From Hyphomicrobiales bacterium (GTDB lineage Bacteria > Pseudomonadota > Alphaproteobacteria > Rhizobiales > Beijerinckiaceae): a stretch of 64,000 nucleotides of DNA. The DNA lies in contig JAFLCX010000001.1 of the NCBI GenBank assembly GCA_017302635.1, forward strand, positions 1-64,000, written 5' to 3'. Under the pieces are notes generated by a model. It did not search any database, was not told where the DNA came from, and saw only the letters and a list, made by a program, of their open reading frames with translations. The position numbers and the translations under genes were made by a program. Each line of letters starts with the position of its first letter. The stretch's first letter is position 1. This document shows, piece after piece, positions 26,312-35,373 of this stretch.

Positions 26312-26416
26312 TCCCCCCTTTTTAAACACGCATGGCAAAAACGCGCGTCTATCGCACGCATTAATGCATGCAATAACAAATGTTTCACAGGATTCACATC
26401 GATGCAATTTTTTTGA

Positions 26417-26454
26417 AAAATTATTTTATTATCGCAGAAAAATAATTTTGCGAT
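26417..26454. promoter_or_regulatory. AT-rich double palindrome between Bug and IclR genes
   Basis: In the 242-base gap between divergent genes, an 11-base inverted repeat (AAAATTATTTT at 26417-26427, AAAATAATTTT at 26439-26449) overlaps a second one (ATCGCA at 26431-26436, TGCGAT at 26449-26454). The region is far more AT-rich than the genome. This is the likely promoter and operator zone controlled by the adjacent IclR regulator. A third palindrome GCATTAATGC lies at 26358-26367. No single promoter can be picked out with confidence. Confidence 0.5.
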
Positions 26455-26520
26455 TTAAGTTCAGGATGTTACGTTTTTTTGTGATGGAGGACCGCTCAAT
26501 GCTCGGCCGGAAACCTCGGC

Positions 26521-26538
26521 TGACGCGTCAAGGCGTCA
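26521..26538. promoter_or_regulatory. Inverted repeat before the IclR gene
   Basis: TGACGC and GCGTCA form a perfect 6-base inverted repeat with a 6-base spacer, ending 3 bases before the ribosome binding site (AAAGGAG) of the IclR gene. It could be an autoregulatory operator or a short leader hairpin that limits translation. The evidence is only symmetry and position. Confidence 0.3.
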
Positions 26539-26553
26539 CGGAAAGGAGACTTG

Positions 26554-27396
26554 ATGGAACCGCTCGGTCGACGAATGCGCGGGAGGCCACGTCTGACCGA
26601 TCTTTCGGCCAAGGGTGGCTCGGTTCAATCTCTTGAGCGCGCAATCGCGATCCTGCGCGCAGTCGCGGATTCCGACGGCCTCTCGCTGACAGAGGTCGCG
26701 CGTCTCACGGCCGTTTCGTCCTCCACGGCCTATCGCATGCTGACAACCTTGCAGCACCACCGGCTGGCGGAATTCGAGGAGGCAACCCAGCTGTGGTTTG
26801 TGGGTGTCGAATCATTCCGCATCGGCTCCGCATTTCAGCGGCGCCGAAAGCTGGCCGAGCACGGCCGCAGCATCCTGCAGCAACTGCTGGCGCAGACCGG
26901 TGAAACGGCTAACATCGCCGTCGCCGACCGCGACGGCGTAGTGTTCGTGACGCAGGCGGAAACACATCAACCGATCCGAGCTTTTTTTCGCCCTGGCACA
27001 CGCGGTGCCTATCACGCTTCGGGCATCGGCAAGGCGGTGCTCGCATTCCTGAACGATGCGCAGCGAAGCCAAACTCTCCAAAGGCTTGAGCTCGAGCGCT
27101 TTACCTCGAAAACGCTTTGCACCGTGACGGACCTGGCGGAAGACCTCGATCGCATTCGCTCAAGAGCTTATGCTCTGGATAATGAGGAGCGACATATCGG
27201 CATGCGTTGCATCGCCGCGCCGGTCTTCGACGAGTTTGTGGCTCCCATCGGTGGGTTGTCGGTTTCCGGGCCGAGCGTGAGGGTGAATGATCTCTTCGTG
27301 GAACGTTTCGCTATGACGATCGTCGCCGCGGCGCGGGAGCTGACCCGCGCGGTGGGAGGGATCGAACCCGCGCAATTCAATCCCGGCACCTGCTGA
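26554..27396 (+). CDS. IclR-family transcriptional regulator
   Basis: A 280-residue regulator. Residues about 22-75 form the IclR winged helix (VQSLERAIAILRAVADSDGL; VARLTAVSSSTAYRMLTTLQ). The C-terminal effector domain shows the family marks YHASGIGKAVLAFL and GMRCIAAPVFD, and GGLSVSGPS near the end. The start ATG 26554 follows AAAGGAGACTTG; a TTG three bases upstream is possible. It faces the minus-strand operon for hydroxypyruvate isomerase and tartronate semialdehyde reductase. It is therefore the probable local repressor or activator, similar in role to AllR/GclR-type glyoxylate regulators, though the effector is not known. Confidence 0.88.
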   Translation: MEPLGRRMRGRPRLTDLSAKGGSVQSLERAIAILRAVADSDGLSLTEVARLTAVSSSTAYRMLTTLQHHRLAEFEEATQLWFVGVESFRIGSAFQRRRKLAEHGRSILQQLLAQTGETANIAVADRDGVVFVTQAETHQPIRAFFRPGTRGAYHASGIGKAVLAFLNDAQRSQTLQRLELERFTSKTLCTVTDLAEDLDRIRSRAYALDNEERHIGMRCIAAPVFDEFVAPIGGLSVSGPSVRVNDLFVERFAMTIVAAARELTRAVGGIEPAQFNPGTC

Positions 27397-27594
27397 TGGC
27401 TTATGCGGCCGCGAACTGGGAATCAGTGGATTGATCGCGGCAACAACCATCTCCGGATACGCTGCTCGTCAACCAATTGTCTTCGTTGGCGATCTTTCAA
27501 CGGAAACATTCGGCACGTTCAGATTGAATTGTCGGCAAAGACCATGCTTACCCATAATTTCCTACGCTTTTTCAGCTGGCTAAACCCTAATCCG

Positions 27595-27624
27595 GGGGAT
27601 TATAAACTTTGGATCTCAATCCCC
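27595..27624. other. Hairpin in the 506-base gap 27397-27902
   Basis: GGGGATT and AATCCCC form a 7-base stem around a 16-base loop. It lies about 200 bases after the IclR stop. It could be a weak terminator or a relic; no T tract follows. The rest of this gap holds no intact gene, only the aminotransferase remnant listed next and otherwise non-coding-looking sequence. Confidence 0.25.
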
Positions 27625-27736
27625 GATTCCTTAGGCCTTTTTCGCCACCTGAGGTCGCGAAAGCGTACAATCCTGCATGAGCGCGAACGATTTCGGCAGC
27701 GCCTGTCCGCGCATCCCTTGACCTGTGCGCAGCGCG

Positions 27737-27898
27737 ACGATTGCAGTGCATCAGTTTCGCGAAGCACCGCATGTTGTCGATATCCGCACAGCCGGAATTC
27801 TCGCTGCGATCCTGCTTTCCTCGCCGCTCGTGCTCTCGCCTCCCGATATCGAACAGATTTTTGCGACGATCGGCGACGTACTCCACAAGCTGGCCTGA
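27737..27898 (+). pseudogene. C-terminal remnant of a class-III aminotransferase
   Basis: Reading from about 27737, the frame encodes VHQFREAPHVVDIRTAGILA and then directly SSPLVLSPPDIEQIFATIGD followed by VLHKLA and a stop. The first block matches the GLPHVIDIRNYGLVAGIE region of beta-alanine:pyruvate-type aminotransferases and the second their very C terminus (ALSPPLII..EID.IFET...VL). About 35 residues normally between them are missing, and a stop lies just upstream in frame. So this is the decayed tail of a PLP aminotransferase that once followed the IclR gene. It is not functional. Confidence 0.6.
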
Positions 27899-27902
27899 AG
27901 GG

Positions 27903-28983
27903 TCAGCGCCGCAGCACGTGCCTCACTCGGCCCAGAGCATCGAAACCCACCTGCATCAGCAGATCGAGCATGTCGAGCGGCACCCAGTTTTCGCGGATCA
28001 GCCCTTCATGGTGCAGATAAAAATCCATGACACGCATGAAGACGGGTTTGCCCGAGGGCGGCAGCCCGCAGAAGCCGCCACCGGCATGCACAGCATAGAC
28101 CGAGGGCCAGCCGCCGGTGACAGAATACGGCCCGTCGCCGATGCGGATGTAATGCCCGGCTCCACGCCGCGCCTTTTCGGCCTGCACCTCAGCGAATGTG
28201 CCCTGCGGCCGATGAAATGCAATGCGGAACGGCAGCTGATGGCCATCCACAAAACCATCGAGACCACGCGTGGTGCCGATGCCCGCCGGGCCATACCACA
28301 TCATCTTGGGGTGCCAGTGCTCTTTCTGAGGCATGGCGATAAGGTTTTCGCGGTTGAGTTTATCCCGGTCGTCGAACTCGGCGAGCGTGCGGTGCATCGC
28401 GAGAGTCTGAGCGATGCTGTCTGTCGATGGCCGAGGATCGGAAATCTCGAAGCGCACGCCATCGGCCGTGAGCGGAGCAGGCCACATTTCAGCACTGCCG
28501 AGCGGCGGCGCGATCGGCCAGAGCCCGACCTGCCGCATGATGTCCAGCACATCCCACAAGAGGTTGGCCTGAACAACCGCGCCCTCGGCATCGATCTCGT
28601 AAACCTCGCCGTAGCGCAGGTAGATCGGGCGGTTCGTCGCGGGAAGCCCGAGCCAGTCCCCCCGCATCGTGCCGCAATAATGCCCCACAGCCGCGAGATA
28701 GCGCCGGTTCTGGTAGGCGCCGCCGACGAAAATCACGTCGCGCCGCTCGAGATCCGGACAGGCGCGTTTCAGCGGCGCAAAGGCCCGGGCCAGAACCTCC
28801 GCCGTGCCCGCACAGGCATTGATCGGGTGCGCGACGCGCCAGAGCGCGTCGGGCCGCGCAAGGGTTGCGATCGCATCCTCGATCTTCCCCGCCGGTGCCT
28901 CCGCGAGTGCAGTCAGACGCTGGTGAATGCGGCGGCGCTGGATCGCATCCGGCGAGGCGGTGGGATCAAAATCTAGAACCATG
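27903..28983 (-). CDS. Tandem SnoaL/NTF2-like protein
   Basis: A 360-residue protein with two SnoaL-like (NTF2-fold) halves, about residues 20-185 and 205-350. Typical strands are DVIFVGGAYQNRRYLAAVGH and LRYGEVYEIDAEGAVVQANL in the first half, and KMMWYGPAGIGTTRGLDGF and PVFMRVMDFYLHHEGLIREN in the second. Family members are cyclases, hydrolases, isomerases or binding proteins for small organic acids; the substrate is unknown. I start at ATG 28983, where the folded part begins, rather than at an upstream frame rich in Cys. It is divergent from cluster A and probably shares its control region. It resembles in layout the tandem SnoaL gene at 37171. Confidence 0.72.
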
Positions 28984-29070
28984 CGGCACTTCGCGATGAA
29001 GGGATGAGAACGAGGATTGAGCGGGGACAGGCGCACCCGGCATCCGACACAAAGGCACTGTCGCCCATTT

Positions 29071-29108
29071 TGCAAACGTATTCAAGATTACTGTTGCATA
29101 CGATTGCA
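29071..29108. promoter_or_regulatory. Tandem LacI-type operators before cluster A
   Basis: Two 14-base near-palindromes fit the LacI/GalR pattern TGnAAnCGnTTnCA with one mismatch each: TGCAAACGTATTCA (29071-29084) and TGCATACGATTGCA (29095-29108). Their centres are 24 bases apart, and the second is extended to a 16-base symmetric site TTGCATACGATTGCAA. They lie in the 219-base gap between divergent genes (28983 and 29203). The LacI regulator encoded at 36143 inside cluster A is the natural candidate to bind here. Confidence 0.6.
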
Positions 29109-29202
29109 AAGCGTGCTTGCTTGGCATCGATCAGGCTGCCGGAAGATGCGGCCGTGAGGGATGTGAAACAGGCCGACAGCGCCACAGGGGAGGACTTTGC
29201 GC

Positions 29203-30447
29203 ATGATCAGAACCTTGAAAACAGCCTTGTCGCTGGCGGCTCTGCTCGCGGCTGGGGCAGCGCAAGCGCAGGTGAACTGCGGTGCCACAAGCGGGCGCGT
29301 CAACATTGTCGGCAACGAGTTTCCGGCGATCAAGACTGTCGCCGCCAATGCCGCCAAATGCCAGACCGGCTCCCTGACGGTGAAATCCAACCTCACATCC
29401 ACGCATCAGCGCATCAACCTGCCCGGCATGCAGGGCAACCCGGCGGAATACACGTCCGCGATTATCGCGACCTCCTCGATTGTGGCGCTGATGAACGAGA
29501 ACGTCATCCGCCCGCTCGACGCGCTGGTCGCCGCCCATGGGCAGGATATCCCGAAAAACCAGCTCATCACGATTGACGGCAAGGTGATGGCGGTGGCGTT
29601 CATGGCGAATGCCCAGCACCTCATCTACCGGAAGGACATTCTCGCACAGGTCGGCGCCGAACCACCCAAGACCTACGAGGACATGATCCGCGTCGGCAAG
29701 CTGATCAAGGATCGGGGCATTCTCAAGAATCCGCTCGGCGGCGCCTACAAGGCGGGCTGGTCGCTCGCGCAGGAATTCGTGAACATGTATACCGGGCATG
29801 GTGGCGAATTCTTCAAGCCGGGCTCGGCGGAAGTGGCCATCAACAATCCACGCGGGATCGCGGCGCTCAACACCATGAAGGCGCTGACCGAGCTGATGCA
29901 CCCCGATTTCCTGACGCATGACAACAACGAGACCAGCGCCGAGTGGAAGAGCGGCAACGTCGCGATGATGAATATGTGGGGATCGCGCACCGGCGTGCTG
30001 ATGGCGAAGGAAGGCAATGATCCGAAAGTCGCCGAGAACACGATGGTCGCTGCTCCGATGACGGTTGGCGGCGGCAACACCCCCGCCACCACGCTCTGGT
30101 GGGATGGCTGGACGGTCGCTCGGAACATCACCGATGAAGATGCCCGTGCGACCTTCCTGGTCCTGAAGAACGGCATCTCTCCCTCAATCCTCAACGACGA
30201 GACTATGGGTCAGGCGGTCTGGATGATCGCCGGATACAAGCCCGCCCCGGTCAATCAGGGCGTGATGCAGACGATGGCCATGGGTGCGAAGCCCTACCCG
30301 ATGCTGCCCTATATGGGCTTGCTGCACACTGCGCTGGGCGATGGGATCGCCCCCTTCCTGCAGGGCCGCAAGGATGCCGCGACCACGCTCGCGGACATCG
30401 AGAAAGCCTACACCACGGCGGCAAAGGAAAAGGGCTTCCTGAAATAA
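29203..30447 (+). CDS. ABC transporter extracellular solute-binding protein (cluster A)
   Basis: A 414-residue periplasmic binding protein of the family-1 sugar/polyol type. A signal peptide covers residues 1-24 (TALSLAALLAAGAAQAQ). The ligand-binding core shows the usual features: YTSAIIATSSIVALMNENVI, IYRKDILAQVGAEPPKTYED and a C-terminal helix LADIEKAYTTAAKEKGFLK. Cys28 and Cys49 could form a disulfide. ATG 29203 follows GGGGAGGA, so it is preferred over TTG 29197. It is the first gene of the cluster A operon, and a strong hairpin follows it, as is usual after abundant binding proteins. The ligand cannot be told from sequence. Confidence 0.82.
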   Translation: MIRTLKTALSLAALLAAGAAQAQVNCGATSGRVNIVGNEFPAIKTVAANAAKCQTGSLTVKSNLTSTHQRINLPGMQGNPAEYTSAIIATSSIVALMNENVIRPLDALVAAHGQDIPKNQLITIDGKVMAVAFMANAQHLIYRKDILAQVGAEPPKTYEDMIRVGKLIKDRGILKNPLGGAYKAGWSLAQEFVNMYTGHGGEFFKPGSAEVAINNPRGIAALNTMKALTELMHPDFLTHDNNETSAEWKSGNVAMMNMWGSRTGVLMAKEGNDPKVAENTMVAAPMTVGGGNTPATTLWWDGWTVARNITDEDARATFLVLKNGISPSILNDETMGQAVWMIAGYKPAPVNQGVMQTMAMGAKPYPMLPYMGLLHTALGDGIAPFLQGRKDAATTLADIEKAYTTAAKEKGFLK

Positions 30448-30460
30448 GCCCGCGCATGGC

Positions 30461-30486
30461 CTGATGGCGGGTTCGTCCGCCATCAG
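30461..30486 (+). promoter_or_regulatory. Hairpin between binding-protein and permease genes
   Basis: A perfect 10-base stem (CTGATGGCGG / CCGCCATCAG) with loop GTTCGT lies 13 bases after the binding-protein stop and 86 bases before the permease start. Elements like this commonly protect the 3' end of the binding-protein message or partly terminate transcription, so that the binding protein exceeds the membrane parts. There is no T run. Confidence 0.6.
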
Positions 30487-30572
30487 CCCCTCCCCTGCCG
30501 CCACCCGGCCGCCCGACAGGAGCAGCCACCCGCTTCACCTTGACCGGACCGCGCTCGCGCGAAGGAGAAGGC

Positions 30573-31595
30573 ATGAAACACGCGACCTTTCTGCGCTTCT
30601 TTCTGCCGACAGCGACCGCGATGCTGCTTTTCATCGCGCTCCCGATCCTCTCAGTGCTGATCCAGTCGGTGCATGTGCCGCATGATCGGGTGGTGGTCGA
30701 GGTAGAGAACTGCACGCCCTTCGGCTGCACGAAATCGACCGTCATCGACCAGAACGCGACCGAGAAGCTACGCGATGAGAAGCCCCTCGGGCGCTTTGTC
30801 GGGATGGCGATCTACACGGATCGCTCTCACCTTGCTTTTTCCGAACTGGGAGAAGCGTGGCACCGTTCGGCCAGCATGGGGGATTTTGCGGCGCGGGTCA
30901 TGAACCTGCCGTTCTACCGGGCGCTCGCCTTCACGCTCACATACATGGCAGTCGTCACTCCGCTCTCGATCATGCTGGGCTTTGTCGTGGCGCTGGCGGT
31001 GAACGCCATCCCGCGGCTGATGCGTGGGCCGATCATCTTCTTCTCGCTGCTGCCGATGATTGTCACACCCCTGGTGGGCGCGCTGATCCTGTTCTGGATG
31101 GTGGATTCCCGCGGCATACTGGGTGCTGCCGTGCAATGGCTCGTGAATGATCCGAACCTGTCGCTGAAAGCCTCGACGCCGCTCACCTGGATCATGCTGC
31201 TCGTCTACGGGACGTGGTCGACCGCGCCTTTTGCTTTCGTGGTCTATTATGCCGGGCTCCAGACCGTGCCGCAGGACTCTCTGGAAAGTGCGATGCTCGA
31301 CGGCGCGACACGCTGGCAGCGCATCCGCTACATCGTGTTGCCGCACCTGATGCCGCTGACCGTTTTCATGTTCCTGATCAAGATCATGGATAATTTCCGC
31401 GTCTTCGAGCCGATCGTCAGCTTCAACGCCGGCGCGCATGCGCAGTCGCTGTCCTACTTCATCTATTCCGATCTCGGCGGCGAGACGCGGCTTCTGTCCT
31501 CCGCCGCCGCGACCTCGGTGCTGACCATCGCCGGCGTGCTGGTTCTGTTGTCTCCTGTTCTGGTGCGCACCTGGCGCCAGTTCGGCAAGGCGTGA
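30573..31595 (+). CDS. ABC transporter permease, sugar type (cluster A)
   Basis: A 340-residue MalF/UgpA-type inner-membrane permease. It has a first helix near residues 8-28 (LPTATAMLLFIALPILSVLI), a periplasmic loop of about 100 residues that contains two Cys, then five further helices. The cytoplasmic EAA loop ESAMLDGATRWQRIRYIVLP near residues 240-260 contacts the ATPase. ATG 30573 follows GAAGGAGAAGG. The large first periplasmic loop with NCTPFGCTKS is longer than in most family members. It pairs with the next permease and the ATPase at 32491. Confidence 0.85.
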   Translation: MKHATFLRFFLPTATAMLLFIALPILSVLIQSVHVPHDRVVVEVENCTPFGCTKSTVIDQNATEKLRDEKPLGRFVGMAIYTDRSHLAFSELGEAWHRSASMGDFAARVMNLPFYRALAFTLTYMAVVTPLSIMLGFVVALAVNAIPRLMRGPIIFFSLLPMIVTPLVGALILFWMVDSRGILGAAVQWLVNDPNLSLKASTPLTWIMLLVYGTWSTAPFAFVVYYAGLQTVPQDSLESAMLDGATRWQRIRYIVLPHLMPLTVFMFLIKIMDNFRVFEPIVSFNAGAHAQSLSYFIYSDLGGETRLLSSAAATSVLTIAGVLVLLSPVLVRTWRQFGKA

Positions 31596-31605
31596 GGTGA
31601 AAGCG

Positions 31606-32487
31606 ATGGCCTCCGGTTCCCAGAAACGCTCTGCCACCCTCAATCTGGTTCTCAGCGGGTTCCTGATCCTCTGGCTCGTGGTTGCGATTTTCCCGTTTGC
31701 CTGGACCTTCTGGGGCAGTTTCAAGGTCGAGGGCGACTTCTTCTCGAAAGCGAGCTGGCAGAACGCGCTGTTCGGCCCCCTCACGCGACTGGAACATGGC
31801 AACGCCTTCACCGGCGCGGGTTATCACGGTGCGTGGGTCAAGGAAGAGTTCTGGCGCGCGGCGCTGAACTCGTTTGTCGTGGTGGTGTGTGTCGTGGTGA
31901 TCTCGCTCACCTTCGGCACGTTGGGCGGATATGCGCTCAGCCGCTCGACCTATCGCTACGCCTTCTGGCTGTTGCTCATGGCGCTCGTCTTCCGGGCGAT
32001 GCCGCCGCTGACGCTGGTTTCGGGCTATCTCCTGCCCTTCTACCAGTGGAACCTCTGGGGCCATCTGCCGACCGCCATCATCGTGCTGGTGGCGATCAAC
32101 CAGCCCTTCACGCTCTGGATGCTCACGGCCTTCTTCCGCAATATCCCGAAGGACCTTGACGAGAGCGCCCGGGTGGATGGCTGCACGCCGTTCCAGGCCT
32201 TCCGGCACGTGATCATCCCGGTGATGTGGCCGGGCGTGATCACCACGGGGCTCTTCTCGTTCCTGCTGGCCTACAACGATTTTGTCGTCACCTCGATGCT
32301 GCTCTCGAAGCAGAACCAGACGATGATCCCCAAGATCGCGAGCTTCCTCGGCACGACGCAGACAGAAGGCAACGTGATGTTCGCCGTGTCCTCCGTGGTT
32401 TCGGTCACGGCGCCGCTTTTCCTGCTCGTGATGTTCTTCCAGCGCCAGATCGTGTCGGGCCTCACGGCCGGCGCGGTGAAGGGATAA
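31606..32487 (+). CDS. ABC transporter permease, MalG type (cluster A)
   Basis: A 293-residue second permease with six predicted helices, starting with LNLVLSGFLILWLVVAIFPF. Its EAA motif is DESARVDGCTPFQAFRHVII, which matches the classic E-A-G pattern. ATG 31606 has GAGG at a good distance; an in-frame GTG 31597 also exists. It is 10 bases downstream of the first permease and three bases before the ATPase gene, so the three are co-expressed. With its partner it forms the channel of the cluster A importer. Confidence 0.86.
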   Translation: MASGSQKRSATLNLVLSGFLILWLVVAIFPFAWTFWGSFKVEGDFFSKASWQNALFGPLTRLEHGNAFTGAGYHGAWVKEEFWRAALNSFVVVVCVVVISLTFGTLGGYALSRSTYRYAFWLLLMALVFRAMPPLTLVSGYLLPFYQWNLWGHLPTAIIVLVAINQPFTLWMLTAFFRNIPKDLDESARVDGCTPFQAFRHVIIPVMWPGVITTGLFSFLLAYNDFVVTSMLLSKQNQTMIPKIASFLGTTQTEGNVMFAVSSVVSVTAPLFLLVMFFQRQIVSGLTAGAVKG

Positions 32488-32490
32488 GCC

Positions 32491-33546
32491 ATGGCCGATA
32501 TCCAGCTCATCAACCTCTCGAAGCGCTGGGGCGCGGTCACCGGCGTCAGGAGCTTCAACCTCAATATCGCGGATGGGGAGTTCCTCGTGCTGCTCGGCCC
32601 CTCCGGCTGCGGCAAGACCACCACCATGCGCATGATCGCCGGGCTGGAGGATGTGAGCGACGGCGAGATCCGCATCGGCGATCGCCTCGTGAACCATCTC
32701 GATCCCAAGGACCGCGACATCGCGATGGTGTTCCAGTCCTACGGGCTTTACCCGACCATGACGGTCTACGAGAACATCCGTTTCCCGCTGAAGGTGCGGA
32801 AAATTCCCGAGGCGGACCATCATGATCGCGTCATGCGAGCGGCGAAGACCGTGGAACTGACGGAGTTGCTGGATCGCAAGCCGGCGGCTCTTTCGGGCGG
32901 TCAGCGTCAGCGCGTCGCGCTCGCGCGGGCCATCGTGCGGAAGCCGAAAGTCTTCCTGATGGATGAGCCGCTTTCGAACCTTGATGCCAAGCTGCGTGTT
33001 TCGACCCGCGCGCAGATCAAGAACCTTCACCACGAACTCAAGACCACCACCATATACGTCACGCACGACCAGATCGAGGCGATGACCCTCGCCGATCGCG
33101 TGGTGGTGATGAGCAAGGGAGAGGTGCAGCAGGTCGGCACGCCTCTCGAAATTTACGATCGACCCGCCAATACCTTTGTCGCGTCCTTCATCGGCAATCC
33201 GGCCATGAACCTGATCGCGGGCGAAGTGCGGGGTGGAACCTTCACCGCGCCGGATGTCACGATTCCCGGTTTCAACGCTGCAGACGGCACCGCCATTCTC
33301 GGCTTCCGCGCCGAGGACGCGCAGGTGGCAGGCACGGGCGAAGTCACCGCACCGGTCTATTCAATGGAGCTTCTGGGCGATTCCTCGATGGTGACGCTGC
33401 AACTCGGTGGCGGAGCTTTCGCCGCCGTCAAGACGCCCAAGGATTTTCAGGCCGCGATCGGCACAACGCTCGCTGCTCACGTGCCGGCCCGTATCTGTCA
33501 TCTGTTCGACGCCAAGACCGGCCAGCGGCTCGGGGGTGGATCATGA
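32491..33546 (+). CDS. ABC transporter ATPase, MalK/UgpC type (cluster A)
   Basis: A 351-residue ATPase energising the cluster A importer. It has Walker A GPSGCGKT (residues 36-43), Q-loop FQSYGLYP (81-88), signature LSGGQRQ (134-140), Walker B VFLMDEP (154-160) and the H-loop Thr-His-Asp (YVTHDQIEA). The C-terminal 110 residues are a MalK-like regulatory OB domain. The stop overlaps the next start by ATGA, coupling import to the catabolic genes. All catalytic residues are present. Confidence 0.9.
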   Translation: MADIQLINLSKRWGAVTGVRSFNLNIADGEFLVLLGPSGCGKTTTMRMIAGLEDVSDGEIRIGDRLVNHLDPKDRDIAMVFQSYGLYPTMTVYENIRFPLKVRKIPEADHHDRVMRAAKTVELTELLDRKPAALSGGQRQRVALARAIVRKPKVFLMDEPLSNLDAKLRVSTRAQIKNLHHELKTTTIYVTHDQIEAMTLADRVVVMSKGEVQQVGTPLEIYDRPANTFVASFIGNPAMNLIAGEVRGGTFTAPDVTIPGFNAADGTAILGFRAEDAQVAGTGEVTAPVYSMELLGDSSMVTLQLGGGAFAAVKTPKDFQAAIGTTLAAHVPARICHLFDAKTGQRLGGGS

Positions 33547-34052
33547 GTCCGGCAGACACGCATCTTGCCCGTTCGAGCGAAACGCTGGCAATCATCCAGC
33601 GGATGGAAGCTGCGCTCGCAGTCAATTCCGACCGGATGGACGAGCATTTCCACCCCGATTTCGTCTGGCGCGGCAATGCCGGTTGCGGCGTAAAACACGG
33701 GCTCGCGGCGTTCCGCCGCAACTGGCAATTGCCGTTGCGGGCGGCCTTCACGGATCGCGTCTACCGCACTGAGAAATTCCTTGCGGACGGAGATTGGGCC
33801 TCGTGCTTCGGGCATATCGAGGCCACTCATTCCGGCACGTTCATGGGCATTGCGCCCACGGGCAAGCGCGTTTCCATTCCCTACATGGATTTCTGGCGGG
33901 TCGAAGACGGCCGCATCGCCGACAATCCGGTCTTTGTCGATTTCGCCGCCGTGCTGGCCCAGCTTGGGCGCGACGTGTTCGCGGGCGAAGGCTGGGAGGC
34001 CTTTGATCGCGGCGAAAAAACTCCTCCGGCCCCGCCGGGCGCAAACTTTTGA
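33543..34052 (+). CDS. SnoaL-like protein (cluster A)
   Basis: A 169-residue single-domain SnoaL/NTF2-fold protein, coupled by ATGA to the ATPase gene. The N-terminal helix region ([20 protein letters not shown]) leads to the fold's conserved strand [20 protein letters not shown], and the last strands carry [17 protein letters not shown], the SnoaL family's usual ending. Possible active-site residues are His56, Asp58 and Asp123. Enzymes of this fold catalyse aldol cyclisation, dehydration or isomerisation of small oxo-acids. The gene lies between importer and dehydrogenase, so a role early in degradation is likely. Confidence 0.75.
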   Translation: MSPADTHLARSSETLAIIQRMEAALAVNSDRMDEHFHPDFVWRGNAGCGVKHGLAAFRRNWQLPLRAAFTDRVYRTEKFLADGDWASCFGHIEATHSGTFMGIAPTGKRVSIPYMDFWRVEDGRIADNPVFVDFAAVLAQLGRDVFAGEGWEAFDRGEKTPPAPPGANF

Positions 34053-34062
34053 GGACAGGATC

Positions 34063-35373
34063 ATGGCGATCACTCACCTGAAATCCGGCAAACCTGCCGA
34101 TGCGCGCGCCGAAGACGACGCGAAGGTCCGGGCCACAGTCGAAGCCATTCTCGCGGATATCGAAGCGCGCGGTGACGCCGCTGTGCGCGAGCTCGCGCTG
34201 AAATTCGACCGTTACGCCCCGCAGGCCTTCCGGCTCTCGCCTTCGGAAATCGAGGCGACGATGGCGAAGGTTTCCCCGCGGGATATGGAGGATATTCGCT
34301 TCGCGCAGGCGCAGATCCGCCGTTTCGCGGAAGTCCAGCGCGCGAGCATGCGCGATGTCGAGGTGGAAACGCTGCCGGGCGTTATTCTGGGGCATCGCAA
34401 CATCCCGGTTCAGTCGGTCGGGTGCTACGTGCCGGGCGGCAAGTTCCCGATGGTCGCCTCGGCGCATATGTCGGTGCTGACGGCTTCGGTCGCAGGTGTG
34501 CCGCGCATCATCGCCTCGGCCCCGCCTGTGAACGGCGAGCCGCACCCGGCGATTGTGGCCGCGATGCATATGGGCGGCGCGCATGAAATCTATGTGCTCG
34601 GCGGCATTCAGGCCGTCGGCGCGATGGCGCTCGGCACGGAAACAATCAAGCCGGTGGATATGCTCGTCGGGCCGGGAAATGCCTTCGTTGCGGAAGCCAA
34701 ACGCCAGCTTTTCGGCCGGGTAGGGATCGACCTCTTCGCCGGCCCGACCGAGACGATGCTGATTGCAGATGAAACCGTCGATGCCGAACTCTGCGCGACC
34801 GATCTCCTCGGTCAGGCCGAGCATGGCTACAACTCTCCCGCCTGTCTCATCACCAACTCGCGGCGCCTCGCCGAAGGCACGATACGCGAGGTGGAGCGGC
34901 TGTTGAAAATCCTCCCCACCGCTGAAACCGCTGCCATCAGCTGGCGTGATTACGGCGATGTCGTGCTGTGCGATACCCACGACGAGATGCTGCAAGTCGC
35001 CAACGACATGGCTTACGAGCATGTGCAGGTGATGACCGACCGCGATGACTGGTACCTCGCCAACATGCATTCCTACGGCGCGCTCTTTCTCGGCGCGCGC
35101 ACCAACGTCGCAAACGGCGACAAGGTGATCGGCACGAACCACACCCTGCCCACAAGGCAAGCCGGGCGTTACACGGGTGGTCTCTGGGTCGGAAAATTCC
35201 TGAAAACCCACAGCTACCAGCGGGTGATAACCGACGAAGCGGCGGCGCTCATCGGCGAATACGGTTCGCGGCTCTGCATGCTCGAAGGCTTCGTCGGCCA
35301 TGCGGAGCAATGCAACATCCGCGTGCGGCGCTATGGCCGCAAGAACGTGCCTTACGGCGTGGCGGCAGAATGA
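34063..35373 (+). CDS. HisD-family NAD-dependent alcohol dehydrogenase (cluster A)
   Basis: A 436-residue paralogue of histidinol dehydrogenase. It keeps the zinc and catalytic positions: Gln/His in LGQAEHGYN, Glu/His in [15 protein letters not shown], and a final His in [10 protein letters not shown]. HisD family domains also show [20 protein letters not shown] and DLFAGPTE. It is not beside other his genes. Members outside histidine synthesis oxidise an alcohol to an acid, such as sulfopropanediol dehydrogenase HpsN. It probably performs a two-step alcohol-to-carboxylate oxidation on the imported compound. Start ATG 34063 follows GAGGACAGG. A second paralogue is at 59008. Confidence 0.8.
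   Translation: MAITHLKSGKPADARAEDDAKVRATVEAILADIEARGDAAVRELALKFDRYAPQAFRLSPSEIEATMAKVSPRDMEDIRFAQAQIRRFAEVQRASMRDVEVETLPGVILGHRNIPVQSVGCYVPGGKFPMVASAHMSVLTASVAGVPRIIASAPPVNGEPHPAIVAAMHMGGAHEIYVLGGIQAVGAMALGTETIKPVDMLVGPGNAFVAEAKRQLFGRVGIDLFAGPTETMLIADETVDAELCATDLLGQAEHGYNSPACLITNSRRLAEGTIREVERLLKILPTAETAAISWRDYGDVVLCDTHDEMLQVANDMAYEHVQVMTDRDDWYLANMHSYGALFLGARTNVANGDKVIGTNHTLPTRQAGRYTGGLWVGKFLKTHSYQRVITDEAAALIGEYGSRLCMLEGFVGHAEQCNIRVRRYGRKNVPYGVAAE

Noticed and set aside
27403..28020. 205-residue plus-strand open frame after the IclR gene
   Set aside because: Low-complexity Arg/Ser sequence, overlaps the SnoaL gene, and a different frame of the same bases holds the aminotransferase remnant.
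31459..33066. 535-residue minus-strand open frame across the cluster A permease and ATPase genes
   Set aside because: Composition dominated by Arg, His and Glu as expected from antisense of ABC genes; no motif.
34063..35373. Histidinol dehydrogenase of histidine biosynthesis
   Set aside because: No his genes nearby; it sits in a coupled importer/catabolic operon, and a second paralogue occurs at 59008.
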